The notes below the pieces were generated by a model that was given only the letters and a program-made list of their open reading frames with translations, did not search any database and was not told the DNA's origin. From the NCBI GenBank assembly GCA_963678585.2, contig CAXXGA010000002.1, positions 992,001 through 1,056,000 on the forward strand: DNA of 64,000 nucleotides. Direction: 5' to 3'. This stretch comes from Breoghania sp963678585 (GTDB lineage Bacteria; Pseudomonadota; Alphaproteobacteria; Rhizobiales; Stappiaceae). This document shows, piece by piece, positions 1-8,895 of this stretch (its first letter is position 1; every line of letters begins with the position of its first letter). A program made the position numbers and the translations under genes.

Positions 1-2
1 TG

Positions 3-2024
3 GTGCCGCAGAACCCGGCCAACCCGGTCACGCTGAAACAGGCCATCGAGGAAGAGCCGCGGCTCAAGCAGGCGGCCGAGGAAGAAGCCATCGTCGACAA
101 GCTTCTGACCATGGGTCAGAAGCTGGAAGGGCTTTATCGCCACGCCTCCACCCACGCCGCGGGCGTGGTGATCGGCGACCGGCCGCTGGAACAGCTCGTT
201 CCACTCTATCGCGATCCGCGCTCCGACATGCCGGTCACCCAGTTCAACATGAAATGGGTGGAAAAGACCGGCCTCATCAAGTTCGACTTTCTGGGCCTGA
301 AAACGCTGACGGTGCTTCAGACGGCGGTGGATCTGGTTGCGCGGCGCGGCATCAAGGTCGACCTTTCGACCATCCCGCTGGAAGATCCGCCCACCTACAA
401 GCTCCTGACCGGCGGCGAGACGGTCGGCGTGTTTCAGCTTGAAAGTGCGGGCATGCGGCGCGCCATCGCGGGCATGCGGCCTGACCGTTTCGAGGACATC
501 ATCGCTCTGGTGGCGCTCTACCGCCCCGGCCCGATGGACAACATCCCCACCTACAACCGCCGCAAGCACGGCGAAGAAGAACCGGACTTCATGCACCCCA
601 AGCTGGAGCCGATTCTGAAAGAGACCCACGGCATCATCATCTACCAGGAACAGGTGATGCAGCTGGCTCAGATCCTTGCGGGCTACTCGCTCGGCGACGC
701 TGACCTTCTGCGCCGCGCCATGGGCAAGAAGATCGCCGCGGAAATGGAGATCCAGCGCTCCCGCTTCGTGGACGGCGCCAAGGCGCACGGCGTGGACGCC
801 GGGCAGGCCAAGACGATCTTCGACCTCGTGGCCAAATTCGCGAATTACGGCTTCAACAAGTCCCACGCCGCAGCCTACGCGCTGGTTGCCTACCAGACCG
901 CCTGGATGAAGGCCAATCACCCGGTCGAATTCCTCGCCGCGCTGATGACGCTGGATATGGGCAACACTGACAAGCTCAGCGATTTCCGCCGCGAGGCGCA
1001 GCGCATGGGCATCAACGTGGTGCCGCCGGACATCAACCGCTCCTGCGCCTATTTCGACGTGCAGGACGGCGAGATCATCTATTCGCTGGCAGCCATCAAG
1101 GGCGTCGGCGGGCATGTGGTGGAGCATATCGAGGAAGTGCGCAAGGACGGGCCGTTCCGCGATATCGGCGATTTCGCGCGCCGCATCAGCCCGAAGCAGA
1201 TGAACAAGCGCACGCTGGAAAGCCTGATCGCGGCGGGAAGCTTCGACCGGATGGAGAAGGATCGCGCGAGGCTTGTGGCCGGGATCGACCGGATCATGGG
1301 CGAGGCGCAACGCTCGGAGGAAAACGCCACCCTCGGGCAGGGCGATATCTTCGGCATGGGCGAACCGGAACAGTTGCGGCTGGCCGCGGTGGAGCCGTGG
1401 ATGCCCGAGGAACGGCTGGCGCGCGAACACGCTGCCGTGGGCTTCTATCTCTCCGCCCATCCGCTCGATGAGTATCGCGGCGTGCTTGATCGCATGCGCG
1501 TCCAGATGTGGGCGAGCTTCGAGGCATCCGTGAAGCGCGGCGCGGCGGCGGGGCGTCTGGCGGGCACGATTACCTCCAAGCAGGAACGCAAGACGCGCAC
1601 CGGCAACCGGATGGGAATCGTCCGGGTATCCGATCCCACCGGCCAGTACGAGGCGGTTCTCTTTTCCGAAGGGCTCGCCCAGTTCCGCGATCTTCTGGAG
1701 GTCGGGCGCTCGGTAGTGCTGATCGTGGCGGCGGAACTGAAGGAGGAAGGCGTCGGCGTGCGTATCCAGTCGGTGGAGCCGCTGGAGGTCGTCGCCAACC
1801 GAATCCACAAGAGCCTGAAGATCTTCCTGCGCGACGGTACGCCGGTTGCCAGCCTGAAGCGGCACCTGTCGCTCCGCGGCGACAGCGACATCTCCGTCGT
1901 ATGCCTTCTGGAGGACGGTGCGCGCGAGGTGGAAGTTCAGCTTCCCGGACGCTATCAGGTGTCCCCGCAGGTAGCCAGCGCGCTCAAAGCGATCAAAGGT
2001 GTGGTGCAGGTCGAAATGGCCTGA
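3..2024 (+). CDS. dnaE: DNA polymerase III subunit alpha, C-terminal part (5' end outside window)
   Basis: This is the replicative polymerase of the bacterial replisome. The visible 673 residues start well inside the protein; a full alphaproteobacterial DnaE is about 1150 residues, so the PHP domain and part of the palm are missing. Near visible residue 95 is KFDFLGLKTLT, which holds the third catalytic aspartate of C-family polymerases (Asp555 in E. coli). It is preceded by the conserved YRHASTHAAGVVI segment and followed by the fingers (YRPGPMDNIP, GIIIYQEQVMQLAQ, FNKSHAAAYALVAYQTAW). The C-terminal third fits the helix-hairpin-helix and OB-fold region. The GTG at base 3 is an internal codon, not a start. 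The gene ends 204 bases before rpsB. Confidence 0.97.
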   Translation: MPQNPANPVTLKQAIEEEPRLKQAAEEEAIVDKLLTMGQKLEGLYRHASTHAAGVVIGDRPLEQLVPLYRDPRSDMPVTQFNMKWVEKTGLIKFDFLGLKTLTVLQTAVDLVARRGIKVDLSTIPLEDPPTYKLLTGGETVGVFQLESAGMRRAIAGMRPDRFEDIIALVALYRPGPMDNIPTYNRRKHGEEEPDFMHPKLEPILKETHGIIIYQEQVMQLAQILAGYSLGDADLLRRAMGKKIAAEMEIQRSRFVDGAKAHGVDAGQAKTIFDLVAKFANYGFNKSHAAAYALVAYQTAWMKANHPVEFLAALMTLDMGNTDKLSDFRREAQRMGINVVPPDINRSCAYFDVQDGEIIYSLAAIKGVGGHVVEHIEEVRKDGPFRDIGDFARRISPKQMNKRTLESLIAAGSFDRMEKDRARLVAGIDRIMGEAQRSEENATLGQGDIFGMGEPEQLRLAAVEPWMPEERLAREHAAVGFYLSAHPLDEYRGVLDRMRVQMWASFEASVKRGAAAGRLAGTITSKQERKTRTGNRMGIVRVSDPTGQYEAVLFSEGLAQFRDLLEVGRSVVLIVAAELKEEGVGVRIQSVEPLEVVANRIHKSLKIFLRDGTPVASLKRHLSLRGDSDISVVCLLEDGAREVEVQLPGRYQVSPQVASALKAIKGVVQVEMA

Positions 2025-2081
2025 CAACCGCACGATTGCGCGACTTGCGGCATTTCAACACCGCGAATCGGCAATGATGCC

Positions 2082-2110
2082 TTGAAACGGCGGAACGCTG
2101 GCACTATAAG
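2082..2110 (+). promoter_or_regulatory. Probable sigma-70 type promoter of rpsB-tsf
   Basis: A TTGAAA box (2082-2087) is separated by exactly 17 bases from TATAAG (2105-2110), a near-consensus vegetative promoter in the 204-base gap between dnaE and rpsB. It would give a 5' leader of about 110 bases before the rpsB start at 2229. Sequence match only; no start site is known. Confidence 0.6.
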
Positions 2111-2228
2111 GCGCGCATTCCACACGCGGAGCAGGGCGGCGCCAAATGCGTCACAGTCCATCCGGTGATCGGGTTCAAGCCCGGTACCCGCTCCGCGGAG
2201 GCTAACCGGAAAAACGGAGATTAAAGGC

Positions 2229-3047
2229 ATGGCTTTGCCTGATTTTACCATGCGCCAGCTGCTTGAGGCCGGTGTTCACTTTGGCCACCAGAAGCACCGC
2301 TGGAACCCGAAGATGGGCCAGTACCTCTTCGGCGTGCGCAACAACGTCCACATCATCGACCTGTCCCAGACTGTTCCGCTCCTGCATCAGGCGCTGAAGG
2401 CTGTGTCCGACACGGTTGCCGCCGGCGGCCGCGTGCTGATCGTCGGCACCAAGCGTCAGGCCCAGGAGCCGGTTGCCGATGCCGCGCGCCAGTCCGCGCA
2501 GTACTTCGTCAACGCCCGCTGGCTCGGCGGCATGCTGACCAACTGGAAGACCATTTCCGGCGCCATCCAGCGCCTGCGCAAGCTTGAGGAAATGCTCTCC
2601 AACGAGGCGGTCACCGCGAAGCTGACCAAGAAAGAGCGTCTGTTCATGGACCGCGAGCGCGACAAGCTTGAGCGCAACCTCGGCGGTATCAAGGACATGG
2701 GCGGTATCCCCGACCTGATCTTCGTGATCGATACCAACCGCGAAGGCATCGCCATTCAGGAAGCCCGCCGTCTGGGCATCCCGGTCGCCGCGATCCTCGA
2801 CAGCAACTGCGACCCGAACGGCATCACCTACCCGGTGCCGGGCAACGATGACGCCGGCCGCGCCATCCAGCTCTACTGCGACCTGATCTCGCGCGCTGCC
2901 ATCGACGGCATCGCCCGCGCACAGGGTGGCATGGGCATGGATCTGGGTGCCGCCGAAGAGGTCATCGAGCCGGCGCTTGAGGAAGCGGAAGCGACTGAAG
3001 AAGTCGTTGCCGCGGCTGACGAAGCCGCGCCCGCCGCGACCGAGTAA
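2229..3047 (+). CDS. rpsB: 30S ribosomal protein S2
   Basis: This is a structural protein of the small ribosomal subunit, needed for S1 binding. The 272-residue product begins MALPDFTMRQLLEAGVHFGH and has the S2 signatures HQKHRWNPKM, NARWLGGMLTNW and VIDTNREGIAIQEARRLGIPV. The last 35 residues or so are an acidic Ala/Glu-rich tail beyond the E. coli length, a common feature of alphaproteobacterial S2. A purine-rich AACGGAGATTAAAGGC precedes the ATG. It is transcribed with tsf, which follows after 186 bases, as in most bacteria. Confidence 0.98.
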   Translation: MALPDFTMRQLLEAGVHFGHQKHRWNPKMGQYLFGVRNNVHIIDLSQTVPLLHQALKAVSDTVAAGGRVLIVGTKRQAQEPVADAARQSAQYFVNARWLGGMLTNWKTISGAIQRLRKLEEMLSNEAVTAKLTKKERLFMDRERDKLERNLGGIKDMGGIPDLIFVIDTNREGIAIQEARRLGIPVAAILDSNCDPNGITYPVPGNDDAGRAIQLYCDLISRAAIDGIARAQGGMGMDLGAAEEVIEPALEEAEATEEVVAAADEAAPAATE

Positions 3048-3095
3048 CACGACCCTCCGGCCGGTCCGCAAGGGGCGGCCGGGCAGGCGCGTTTG

Positions 3096-3119
3096 GCGCT
3101 GCCCCGCATGGGGCGGCGC
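3096..3119 (+). other. Strong hairpin between rpsB and tsf
   Basis: GCGCTGCCCC (3096-3105) pairs with GGGGCGGCGC (3110-3119) around a GCAT loop: ten pairs with one G-U. No T tract follows, so it is not a standard terminator. It could attenuate, pause or stabilise the message between the two genes; the role is inferred. Confidence 0.45.
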
Positions 3120-3233
3120 AGTCAATGACAGAGACGGGGCCGCCGGTGGTAATTCCGCTGCGCGGCCATCGTTACACGTATACGCCCGGTCGCTGCTGGC
3201 GGCCCGGGCTGCTCAGCACCACGAGAGGCACTG

Positions 3234-4160
3234 ATGACCATTACCGCTGCAATGGTGAAAGAGCTCCGCGAAAAGACCGGAGCCGGCATGATGGACTGCA
3301 AGAGCGCGCTGACCGAAAACGGCGGCGACATGGAAGCCGCCATTGACTGGCTGCGCACCAAGGGTCTTGCAAAGGCCGCCAAGAAGGCGGGCCGCGTCGC
3401 TGCCGAAGGCCTCGTCGGCGTTGCCGCTTCCGGCACCAAGGCCGCCGTCGTCGAAATCAACTCCGAGACCGACTTCGTTGCGCGCAACGAAGCCTTCCAG
3501 GGCTTCGTCCTCGACGTGACCAAGGCCGCCCTCGACGGTGACGGCGATGTTGAGAAGCTGGCCGCCGCGACCTATCCGGGCAAGTCCGCTTCCATCGAAG
3601 ACACCCTGAAGGACCTGATCGGCACCATCGGCGAGAACATGACGCTTCGTCGTTCCGCCGTCGTGGCCGTGGAAGCCGGCGTCGTCGCCAGCTACGTCCA
3701 CAATGCCGTCAGCGACGGTGTCGGCAAGATCGGCGTTCTGGTCGGCCTTGAGTCCACCGGCGATGCCGAGAAGCTCGCTGCCTTCGGCCGTCAGGTCGCC
3801 ATGCACGTCGCCGCGACCAACCCGCTGGCCCTTTCGGCCGACGAGGTCGATCCGGAAGTCGCCGAGCGCGAGCGTCAGGTCTATTCCGAGCAGGCGCGCG
3901 AATCCGGCAAGCCGGAAAACATCATCGAGAAGATGGTGGAGGGCCGCATGCGCAAGTTCTACGAAGAGTCCACGCTTCTGAAGCAGGCCTTCGTGATCAA
4001 CCCGGATCTCACGGTTGAGGCCGCGGTTGCGGAACTCGCCAAGGAGATCGGCGCTCCGGTCAAACTTACCGCCTTTGTCCGCTTCGCCCTCGGCGAAGGG
4101 ATCGAGAAAGAAGAGAGCGACTTCGCCGCAGAAGTCGCCGCGGCGACAGCCGGTAACTAA
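3234..4160 (+). CDS. tsf: Elongation factor Ts
   Basis: EF-Ts is the guanine nucleotide exchange factor that recycles EF-Tu. The 308-residue product starts MTITAAMVKELREKTGAGMM. It has the N-terminal UBA-like domain with TGAGMMDCK (about residues 15-23), the exchange motif SETDFVARNEAFQ (about 77-89) and two core subdomains. A GAGAGG lies just before the ATG. It follows rpsB and ends just ahead of a rho-independent terminator at 4168-4198, which partly insulates it from pyrH. Confidence 0.98.
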   Translation: MTITAAMVKELREKTGAGMMDCKSALTENGGDMEAAIDWLRTKGLAKAAKKAGRVAAEGLVGVAASGTKAAVVEINSETDFVARNEAFQGFVLDVTKAALDGDGDVEKLAAATYPGKSASIEDTLKDLIGTIGENMTLRRSAVVAVEAGVVASYVHNAVSDGVGKIGVLVGLESTGDAEKLAAFGRQVAMHVAATNPLALSADEVDPEVAERERQVYSEQARESGKPENIIEKMVEGRMRKFYEESTLLKQAFVINPDLTVEAAVAELAKEIGAPVKLTAFVRFALGEGIEKEESDFAAEVAAATAGN

Positions 4161-4167
4161 GCTGATC

Positions 4168-4198
4168 GGGCGTCGGAGCGATCCGGCGCCCTTTTTTT
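4168..4198 (+). terminator. Rho-independent terminator after tsf
   Basis: GGGCGTCGGA (4168-4177) and TCCGGCGCCC (4182-4191) form a ten-pair stem with one G-U and a GCGA loop, followed at once by seven T (4192-4198). It lies 8 bases after the tsf stop and 46 bases before the chosen pyrH start, so it should end or attenuate rpsB-tsf transcription. Confidence 0.88.
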
Positions 4199-4244
4199 AT
4201 CTGCGTCCGGCCACGTGGGAATGGCCGTTTTAGGGAATATGGAA

Positions 4245-4964
4245 ATGACCGAGGATCTTCGCTGGCGCCGCGTACTGCTCAAACTTTCGGGCGAAGCGCT
4301 CATGGGGGATCAGGGCTTCGGGATCGATCCGGAAGTCGTTTCGCGGATCGTCGGTGATATTGCGGCTGCGGTGCGGCTCGGTGTGAAGATTGGCCTCGTT
4401 GTCGGTGGCGGGAACATTTTCCGCGGCGTTCAGGTCGCCGCGAAGGGCGGCTCGCGCACCGCGGGCGACCACATGGGTATGCTGGCGACCGTCATGAATG
4501 GCCTCGCGCTTGCCGATTCCCTGCGTGCACAGGGCATTCCGGCGCGCGTCTTCTCCGCGGTCCAGATGCCTTCCATCTGCGAGACCTTCACCCAGCGCGC
4601 GGCCGACGACCGGTTCGCTGCCGGTGAGGTTCTGGTCTTCGTGGGCGGCACGGGCAACCCGTTCTTCACAACCGATTCGGGTGCGGCGCTTCGTGCCGCC
4701 GAAATGGAATGCGACGCGATGCTGAAGGCGACCAATGTCGACGGCATCTATTCCGCAGACCCCAAGCTCGACCCCAATGCCGAGCGTTTTGACCACCTCA
4801 CGCATCAGGAAGTTCTGGCCAAGGGGCTGAACATCATGGATGCGGCTGCTATTGCCCTTGCCCGGGACAATGCTATTCCGGTAATCGTGTTCTCGATTCA
4901 CACCCCCGGCGCTCTTGTCGACGTTTTGCGCGGCAAGGGGCTGGCGACGGTCGTCAGCGACTAG
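4245..4964 (+). CDS. pyrH: UMP kinase
   Basis: It phosphorylates UMP to UDP in pyrimidine nucleotide synthesis and belongs to the bacterial hexameric amino-acid-kinase fold. The product (239 residues from this start) has KLSGEALMGDQGFGID, VGGGNIFRG, DHMGMLATVMNGLAL and the FVGGTGNPFFTTDSGAALRA region. The start at 4245 is preferred because AGGGA at 4231-4235 lies nine bases upstream; in-frame 4239 (ATG) and 4215 (GTG) are alternatives. frr follows after about 217 bases, the usual tsf-pyrH-frr order. Confidence 0.95.
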   Translation: MTEDLRWRRVLLKLSGEALMGDQGFGIDPEVVSRIVGDIAAAVRLGVKIGLVVGGGNIFRGVQVAAKGGSRTAGDHMGMLATVMNGLALADSLRAQGIPARVFSAVQMPSICETFTQRAADDRFAAGEVLVFVGGTGNPFFTTDSGAALRAAEMECDAMLKATNVDGIYSADPKLDPNAERFDHLTHQEVLAKGLNIMDAAAIALARDNAIPVIVFSIHTPGALVDVLRGKGLATVVSD

Positions 4965-5181
4965 GCGCGCCGCGCCGCCTGACCGACGCGCACTTCGGGC
5001 CTTGTGAAGACCTGGACGGGCCTCATTTGCCACAGTGCCCGCTGCCCCCGGGGGCTGGCGCATCGCCTGGCAAAAGCGGTAGTCGGTAAGAGGGGAGGTG
5101 GCGTACACACACTTTGTGGGTGTATCGCCGACCGGAAGGTGCTGGCGCCTTGCGCCGACAACGGATGTACGAGAGGAAACG

Positions 5182-5745
5182 ATGGCAGACGCTGAACTCG
5201 ACATGAAGGATCTCAAGCGCCGCATGGATGGCGCGATCTCTGTCCTTAAGACGGAACTTTCGGGTCTTCGCACGGGCCGCGCATCGTCAAGCATGCTGGA
5301 ATCGATCACCGTCGATGCCTATGGCCAGCAGATGCCGATCAACCAGGTTGCGACGATCTCCGTCCCCGAGCCCCGCATGGTCTCCGTGCAGGTGTGGGAC
5401 AAAAGCATGGTCGGCGCGGTTGAAAAGGCGATCCGCAATTCCAGCCTCGGCCTGAACCCGGTTATCGACGGCACCAATCTGCGCCTGCCGATCCCCGAGC
5501 TTAACGAGGAGCGCCGTCAGGAACTTGCCAAGGTCGCGCACAAGTACGGCGAAGCCGCTCGCGTGGCCGTCCGCCATGTGCGCCGCGACGGTATGGAAGT
5601 GCTGAAGAAGCTCGAGAAGGATGGCGAAATCAGCCAGGACGAGCAGCGCGTCTCTTCCGATTCCGTCCAGAAGCTCACCGACGAGATGATCTCCGAAATC
5701 GATTCCGTCGTTGAGCGGAAGGAAAAGGAAATCTCGCAGGTCTGA
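5182..5745 (+). CDS. frr: Ribosome recycling factor
   Basis: RRF splits post-termination ribosomes together with EF-G. The 187-residue product matches the family length and has LKTELSGLRTGRASSSMLE, NQVATISVPEPRM and RVAVRHVRRDGMEVLKKLEKDGEISQDE. The ATG at 5182 is chosen because GAGAGGAAACG precedes it and the conserved protein starts there; the frame is open further upstream to 5098. The 217-base leader contains a perfect 12-base palindrome (5044-5055) and an imperfect hairpin (5104-5124) of unknown meaning. Confidence 0.96.
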   Translation: MADAELDMKDLKRRMDGAISVLKTELSGLRTGRASSSMLESITVDAYGQQMPINQVATISVPEPRMVSVQVWDKSMVGAVEKAIRNSSLGLNPVIDGTNLRLPIPELNEERRQELAKVAHKYGEAARVAVRHVRRDGMEVLKKLEKDGEISQDEQRVSSDSVQKLTDEMISEIDSVVERKEKEISQV

Positions 5746-5778
5746 CGCCCGAGTGCGTCTTGGAACGACTGGACCGAC

Positions 5779-6549
5779 ATGACCGCAAGCGTGGACGCGA
5801 GTGATCTGGTCTCAAGGCAGCCCTCGGACGGGGGCTGCTCGCCTCGTCATGTCGCGATCATCATGGACGGCAATGGCCGCTGGGCAGCCGCCCGCGGCCT
5901 TCCGCGCACCGAGGGCCACCGTCGCGGTGTCGACGTGATGCGCAGGATTGTGCGCCGCTCCATCGAGAGCGGCGTCGAATTTCTGACGCTGTTCAGCTTC
6001 TCCTCGGAGAATTGGTCGCGGCCCGCGACCGAGGTCTCCTTCCTCCTGACCCTGTTGCGCCGCTTCGTGCGCACCGATCTCGCCAACCTTCACAAGAACG
6101 GCGTTCGGGTGCGGGTGATCGGCGAGCGCGAGGGGCTGGCCCCCGATATCCTTTCATTGCTGGAGGAAGCGGAGCGGCTGACCGCCGACAACACGTCGCT
6201 GACGCTGGTCGTCGCCTTCAACTATGGCAGCCGTCAGGAAATCGTCTCCGCGACGAAGAAGCTGGCGCAGGATGTGGCCGAAGGCCGGATCTCACTCGAT
6301 GAAATCGATTGCGATACGATTTCGGGGCGGCTCTACACCACCGACATTCCGGATCCGGACCTGATCATTCGCACAAGCGGCGAACAGCGCCTGTCCAACT
6401 TCCTGATGTGGCAGGCCGCCTATTCGGAATTCTATTTCGAGCCCGCGCTCTGGCCCGACTATGACGAGGCCGCATTCGACCGGGCGCTTGCCGACTACGC
6501 CAAGCGCGAACGCCGCTTCGGCCGCGTCGGCACGCAGGCCGCACCATGA
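5779..6549 (+). CDS. uppS: Isoprenyl transferase (undecaprenyl diphosphate synthase)
   Basis: It condenses isopentenyl diphosphate onto farnesyl diphosphate to give the C55 carrier lipid for peptidoglycan and O-antigen. The 256-residue product has the cis-prenyltransferase motifs: IIMDGNGRWAAARGLPRTEG near the N terminus (catalytic Asp in MDGNGRW), TLFSFSSENWSRP, and IRTSGEQRLSNFLMWQAAYSE towards the C terminus. It follows frr after 33 bases and overlaps cdsA by four bases (ATGA), so the two are translationally coupled. Confidence 0.96.
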   Translation: MTASVDASDLVSRQPSDGGCSPRHVAIIMDGNGRWAAARGLPRTEGHRRGVDVMRRIVRRSIESGVEFLTLFSFSSENWSRPATEVSFLLTLLRRFVRTDLANLHKNGVRVRVIGEREGLAPDILSLLEEAERLTADNTSLTLVVAFNYGSRQEIVSATKKLAQDVAEGRISLDEIDCDTISGRLYTTDIPDPDLIIRTSGEQRLSNFLMWQAAYSEFYFEPALWPDYDEAAFDRALADYAKRERRFGRVGTQAAP

Positions 6550-7415
6550 ACGGTCAGCCAGAGCCCGACCGCGAGGCGGGCAACGCGGCGCAAGCCAAAA
6601 AGCCTGCCGGTCGCTCCAATCTCTTTCTGCGCGTGACCTCGGCCGTGGTGCTGGCCCCGATCTTTCTCGCACTCGTCTGGTTCGGCGGCGCGCCGTTCCT
6701 GATCGTGCTGACTGTCTGCTCGCTGCTGATCCTCAATGAATGGACCCGGATCACCGGGGCCGCGGTCTCCACGTCGGTCGTCGGCGGGGCAGGGCTCGTG
6801 GTCGCGGGCGGCGCGGTGTGGTGGGGAGACAATATGACGGCGCTGGTGATCGTTGTCGTGGTAGCTGCCGTCATCCGGATATGGGAGATGGCCGCGCGGC
6901 GCTCTCCGTGGTGCGCGCTGGGGGTCTTGTATGCAGGGTTGCCCACGGTCGCTCTGGCCGAGTTGCGTCTCGGTGAATACGGGTTGTGGGCGGTCGCCGT
7001 GATCCTCGCGCTGACATGGGCCACCGACATCGCGGCCTATTTCACAGGGCGTACGCTGGGCGGGCCGAAGCTCTGGCCGTCCGTTTCTCCCAACAAGACA
7101 TGGTCCGGCGCAATCGGCGGGGTTGTCGGCGGGGCGCTCGCGGCCTGTATCGTGGTGCTGGTGAGCGGTATCGGATCGCCCGTCGCCATCGCGCTGTTGG
7201 CCGTTGTGTTCTCCGTCGCCTCGCAATTGGGGGATCTGGCGGAATCGGCCCTGAAGCGGCGCTTCGGTGTGAAGGACTCAGGCAACCTCATTCCCGGGCA
7301 TGGCGGCATTATGGATCGCGTCGATGGGCTGGTCACAGCGACGTTTGCGGCCTATGTGGTGGGATTGATTGCGAGCGGCGGTGCAGATCCCTCGCTCGGT
7401 CTGGCGCTGTTCTAG
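6546..7415 (+). CDS. cdsA: Phosphatidate cytidylyltransferase
   Basis: It makes CDP-diacylglycerol from phosphatidate and CTP, the branch point of phospholipid synthesis, in the inner membrane. The 289-residue protein has a polar N terminus of about 27 residues, then many hydrophobic segments. The family signature is near the C terminus: LGDLAESALKRRFGVKDSG followed by IPGHGGIMDRVDGL. It overlaps uppS by four bases and is followed by dxr after 83 bases. Confidence 0.95.
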   Translation: MNGQPEPDREAGNAAQAKKPAGRSNLFLRVTSAVVLAPIFLALVWFGGAPFLIVLTVCSLLILNEWTRITGAAVSTSVVGGAGLVVAGGAVWWGDNMTALVIVVVVAAVIRIWEMAARRSPWCALGVLYAGLPTVALAELRLGEYGLWAVAVILALTWATDIAAYFTGRTLGGPKLWPSVSPNKTWSGAIGGVVGGALAACIVVLVSGIGSPVAIALLAVVFSVASQLGDLAESALKRRFGVKDSGNLIPGHGGIMDRVDGLVTATFAAYVVGLIASGGADPSLGLALF

Positions 7416-7498
7416 ACCGCGCCCGTCTTGCGCCGGGGCAGGCGGACGTCGAAGCGCCGGCCGTCCCGGACAAGAAAATAATAAATAGGAACAAGTAA

Positions 7499-8740
7499 TT
7501 GGCCGATAGTGTTGAATCTCCCCTGGAGCCGCCCAAGGAGCCGGTTCGCCTTGTCATTCTGGGCTCGACCGGCTCCATCGGTTGCAACACGGTCGACCTT
7601 ATCTCTCATCATCGTGACGGTTTCGAAGTCGTGGCGCTCGTTGCAAACAGCAATGTGAAGCGGCTGGCGGAACAGGCGCGCGCGCTTGGTGCAAAGCGCG
7701 CTGTGGTTGCCGATGCCCGGTGTTACGGCGCGCTTTGCGAAGCGCTCGCCGGTACCGGTATCGAGGCGGCCGCCGGGCCGGATGCGGTGGTGGAGGCGGC
7801 GGTCATGCCGGCCGATATAGTCGTGGCCGCCGTTGTGGGAGCAGCCGGTCTGGCCCCCACTCTTGCCGCCGTGCGCGCCGGTCGCACGGTGGCTCTTGCG
7901 AACAAGGAATCGCTCGTTTGCGCGGGGCGTCTGGTGATGGCGGAAGCGGACCGCCACGGGGCGAGGATCCTGCCGGTCGATTCCGAACACAACGCCGTGT
8001 TCCAGGTCTTCGAAGGACCGAATGCGGCGCGGGTGGAAAAGGTAATCCTGACCGCCTCCGGCGGCCCGTTCCGCACATGGAGCGGGGAGGAGATCGCCGC
8101 CGCGACGCCGGAAGCCGCCCTTCGTCACCCCAACTGGGCCATGGGCGCGCGCATTACCATCGATTCCGCGACGTTGATGAACAAGGGCTTCGAACTCATC
8201 GAGGCCTATCACCTGTTCCCGGTCGAACAGCACCAGCTCGATGTTCTCGTCCATCCGCAATCCGCGGTCCACGGTCTCGTGCAATACTGCGACGGTTCGC
8301 TGCTGGCCCAGCTGGGCGCGCCCGATATGCGCACCCCGATCGCCCATTGCCTTGCCTGGCCGCGCCGCATCGAGGCGCCCGTTTCAAGGCTGGATCTGGC
8401 GCAGCTTGGCGCGCTGACCTTCGAAAAGCCGGATATGCAGCGGTTTCCGGCACTGTCACTGGCGCTTTCCGCGTTGAAGCGCGGGCAGGGGGCCGAGGCG
8501 GTGCTGAATGCGGCCGACGAGGTCGCCGTTGCTGCCTTCCTCGAACGCCGGATCGGGTTTGCCGACATCGCGCGGGTGGTCGAGGCATCTCTGGGAGCGG
8601 CGGAGCGCACCGGCGTCCTGGTCGAACCCGCTTCCTTCGAAGACGCCATGGCGCTGGACGGTGCCGGGCGCAGGTTCGCCGATGAGGCGATTTCAACGCC
8701 GCGCGCGCGCGCGGCGGCCCCGACGCGGGCCACGCGCTGA
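7499..8740 (+). CDS. dxr: 1-deoxy-D-xylulose 5-phosphate reductoisomerase
   Basis: It converts DXP to 2-C-methyl-D-erythritol 4-phosphate with NADPH, the committed step of the MEP isoprenoid pathway that feeds uppS. The 413-residue product has the nucleotide loop LGSTGSIGCNTVDLI near residue 20, ANKESLVCAG, the metal-site region LPVDSEHNAVFQ and MNKGFELIEAYHLF. The start is TTG at 7499, with AGGAACAAG upstream; no in-frame ATG fits better before the NADPH-binding loop. The C-terminal 15 residues or so are Ala/Arg-rich and probably disordered. Confidence 0.94.
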   Translation: MADSVESPLEPPKEPVRLVILGSTGSIGCNTVDLISHHRDGFEVVALVANSNVKRLAEQARALGAKRAVVADARCYGALCEALAGTGIEAAAGPDAVVEAAVMPADIVVAAVVGAAGLAPTLAAVRAGRTVALANKESLVCAGRLVMAEADRHGARILPVDSEHNAVFQVFEGPNAARVEKVILTASGGPFRTWSGEEIAAATPEAALRHPNWAMGARITIDSATLMNKGFELIEAYHLFPVEQHQLDVLVHPQSAVHGLVQYCDGSLLAQLGAPDMRTPIAHCLAWPRRIEAPVSRLDLAQLGALTFEKPDMQRFPALSLALSALKRGQGAEAVLNAADEVAVAAFLERRIGFADIARVVEASLGAAERTGVLVEPASFEDAMALDGAGRRFADEAISTPRARAAAPTRATR

Positions 8741-8895
8741 TTTTGCCTCAAAGATGCCGTCGTGTGGAAGCAAGGTGCGCAGCGCCAGCGCCGCTCCCGG
8801 TGAGTTTATTCTTCGGGGAGCCTCGCGTTTCGGCATCGAATTCGGTAACCCTCTCGTGTTACCGTGGGGGACCTTTGGAAAAACGGTTTGAGTGA

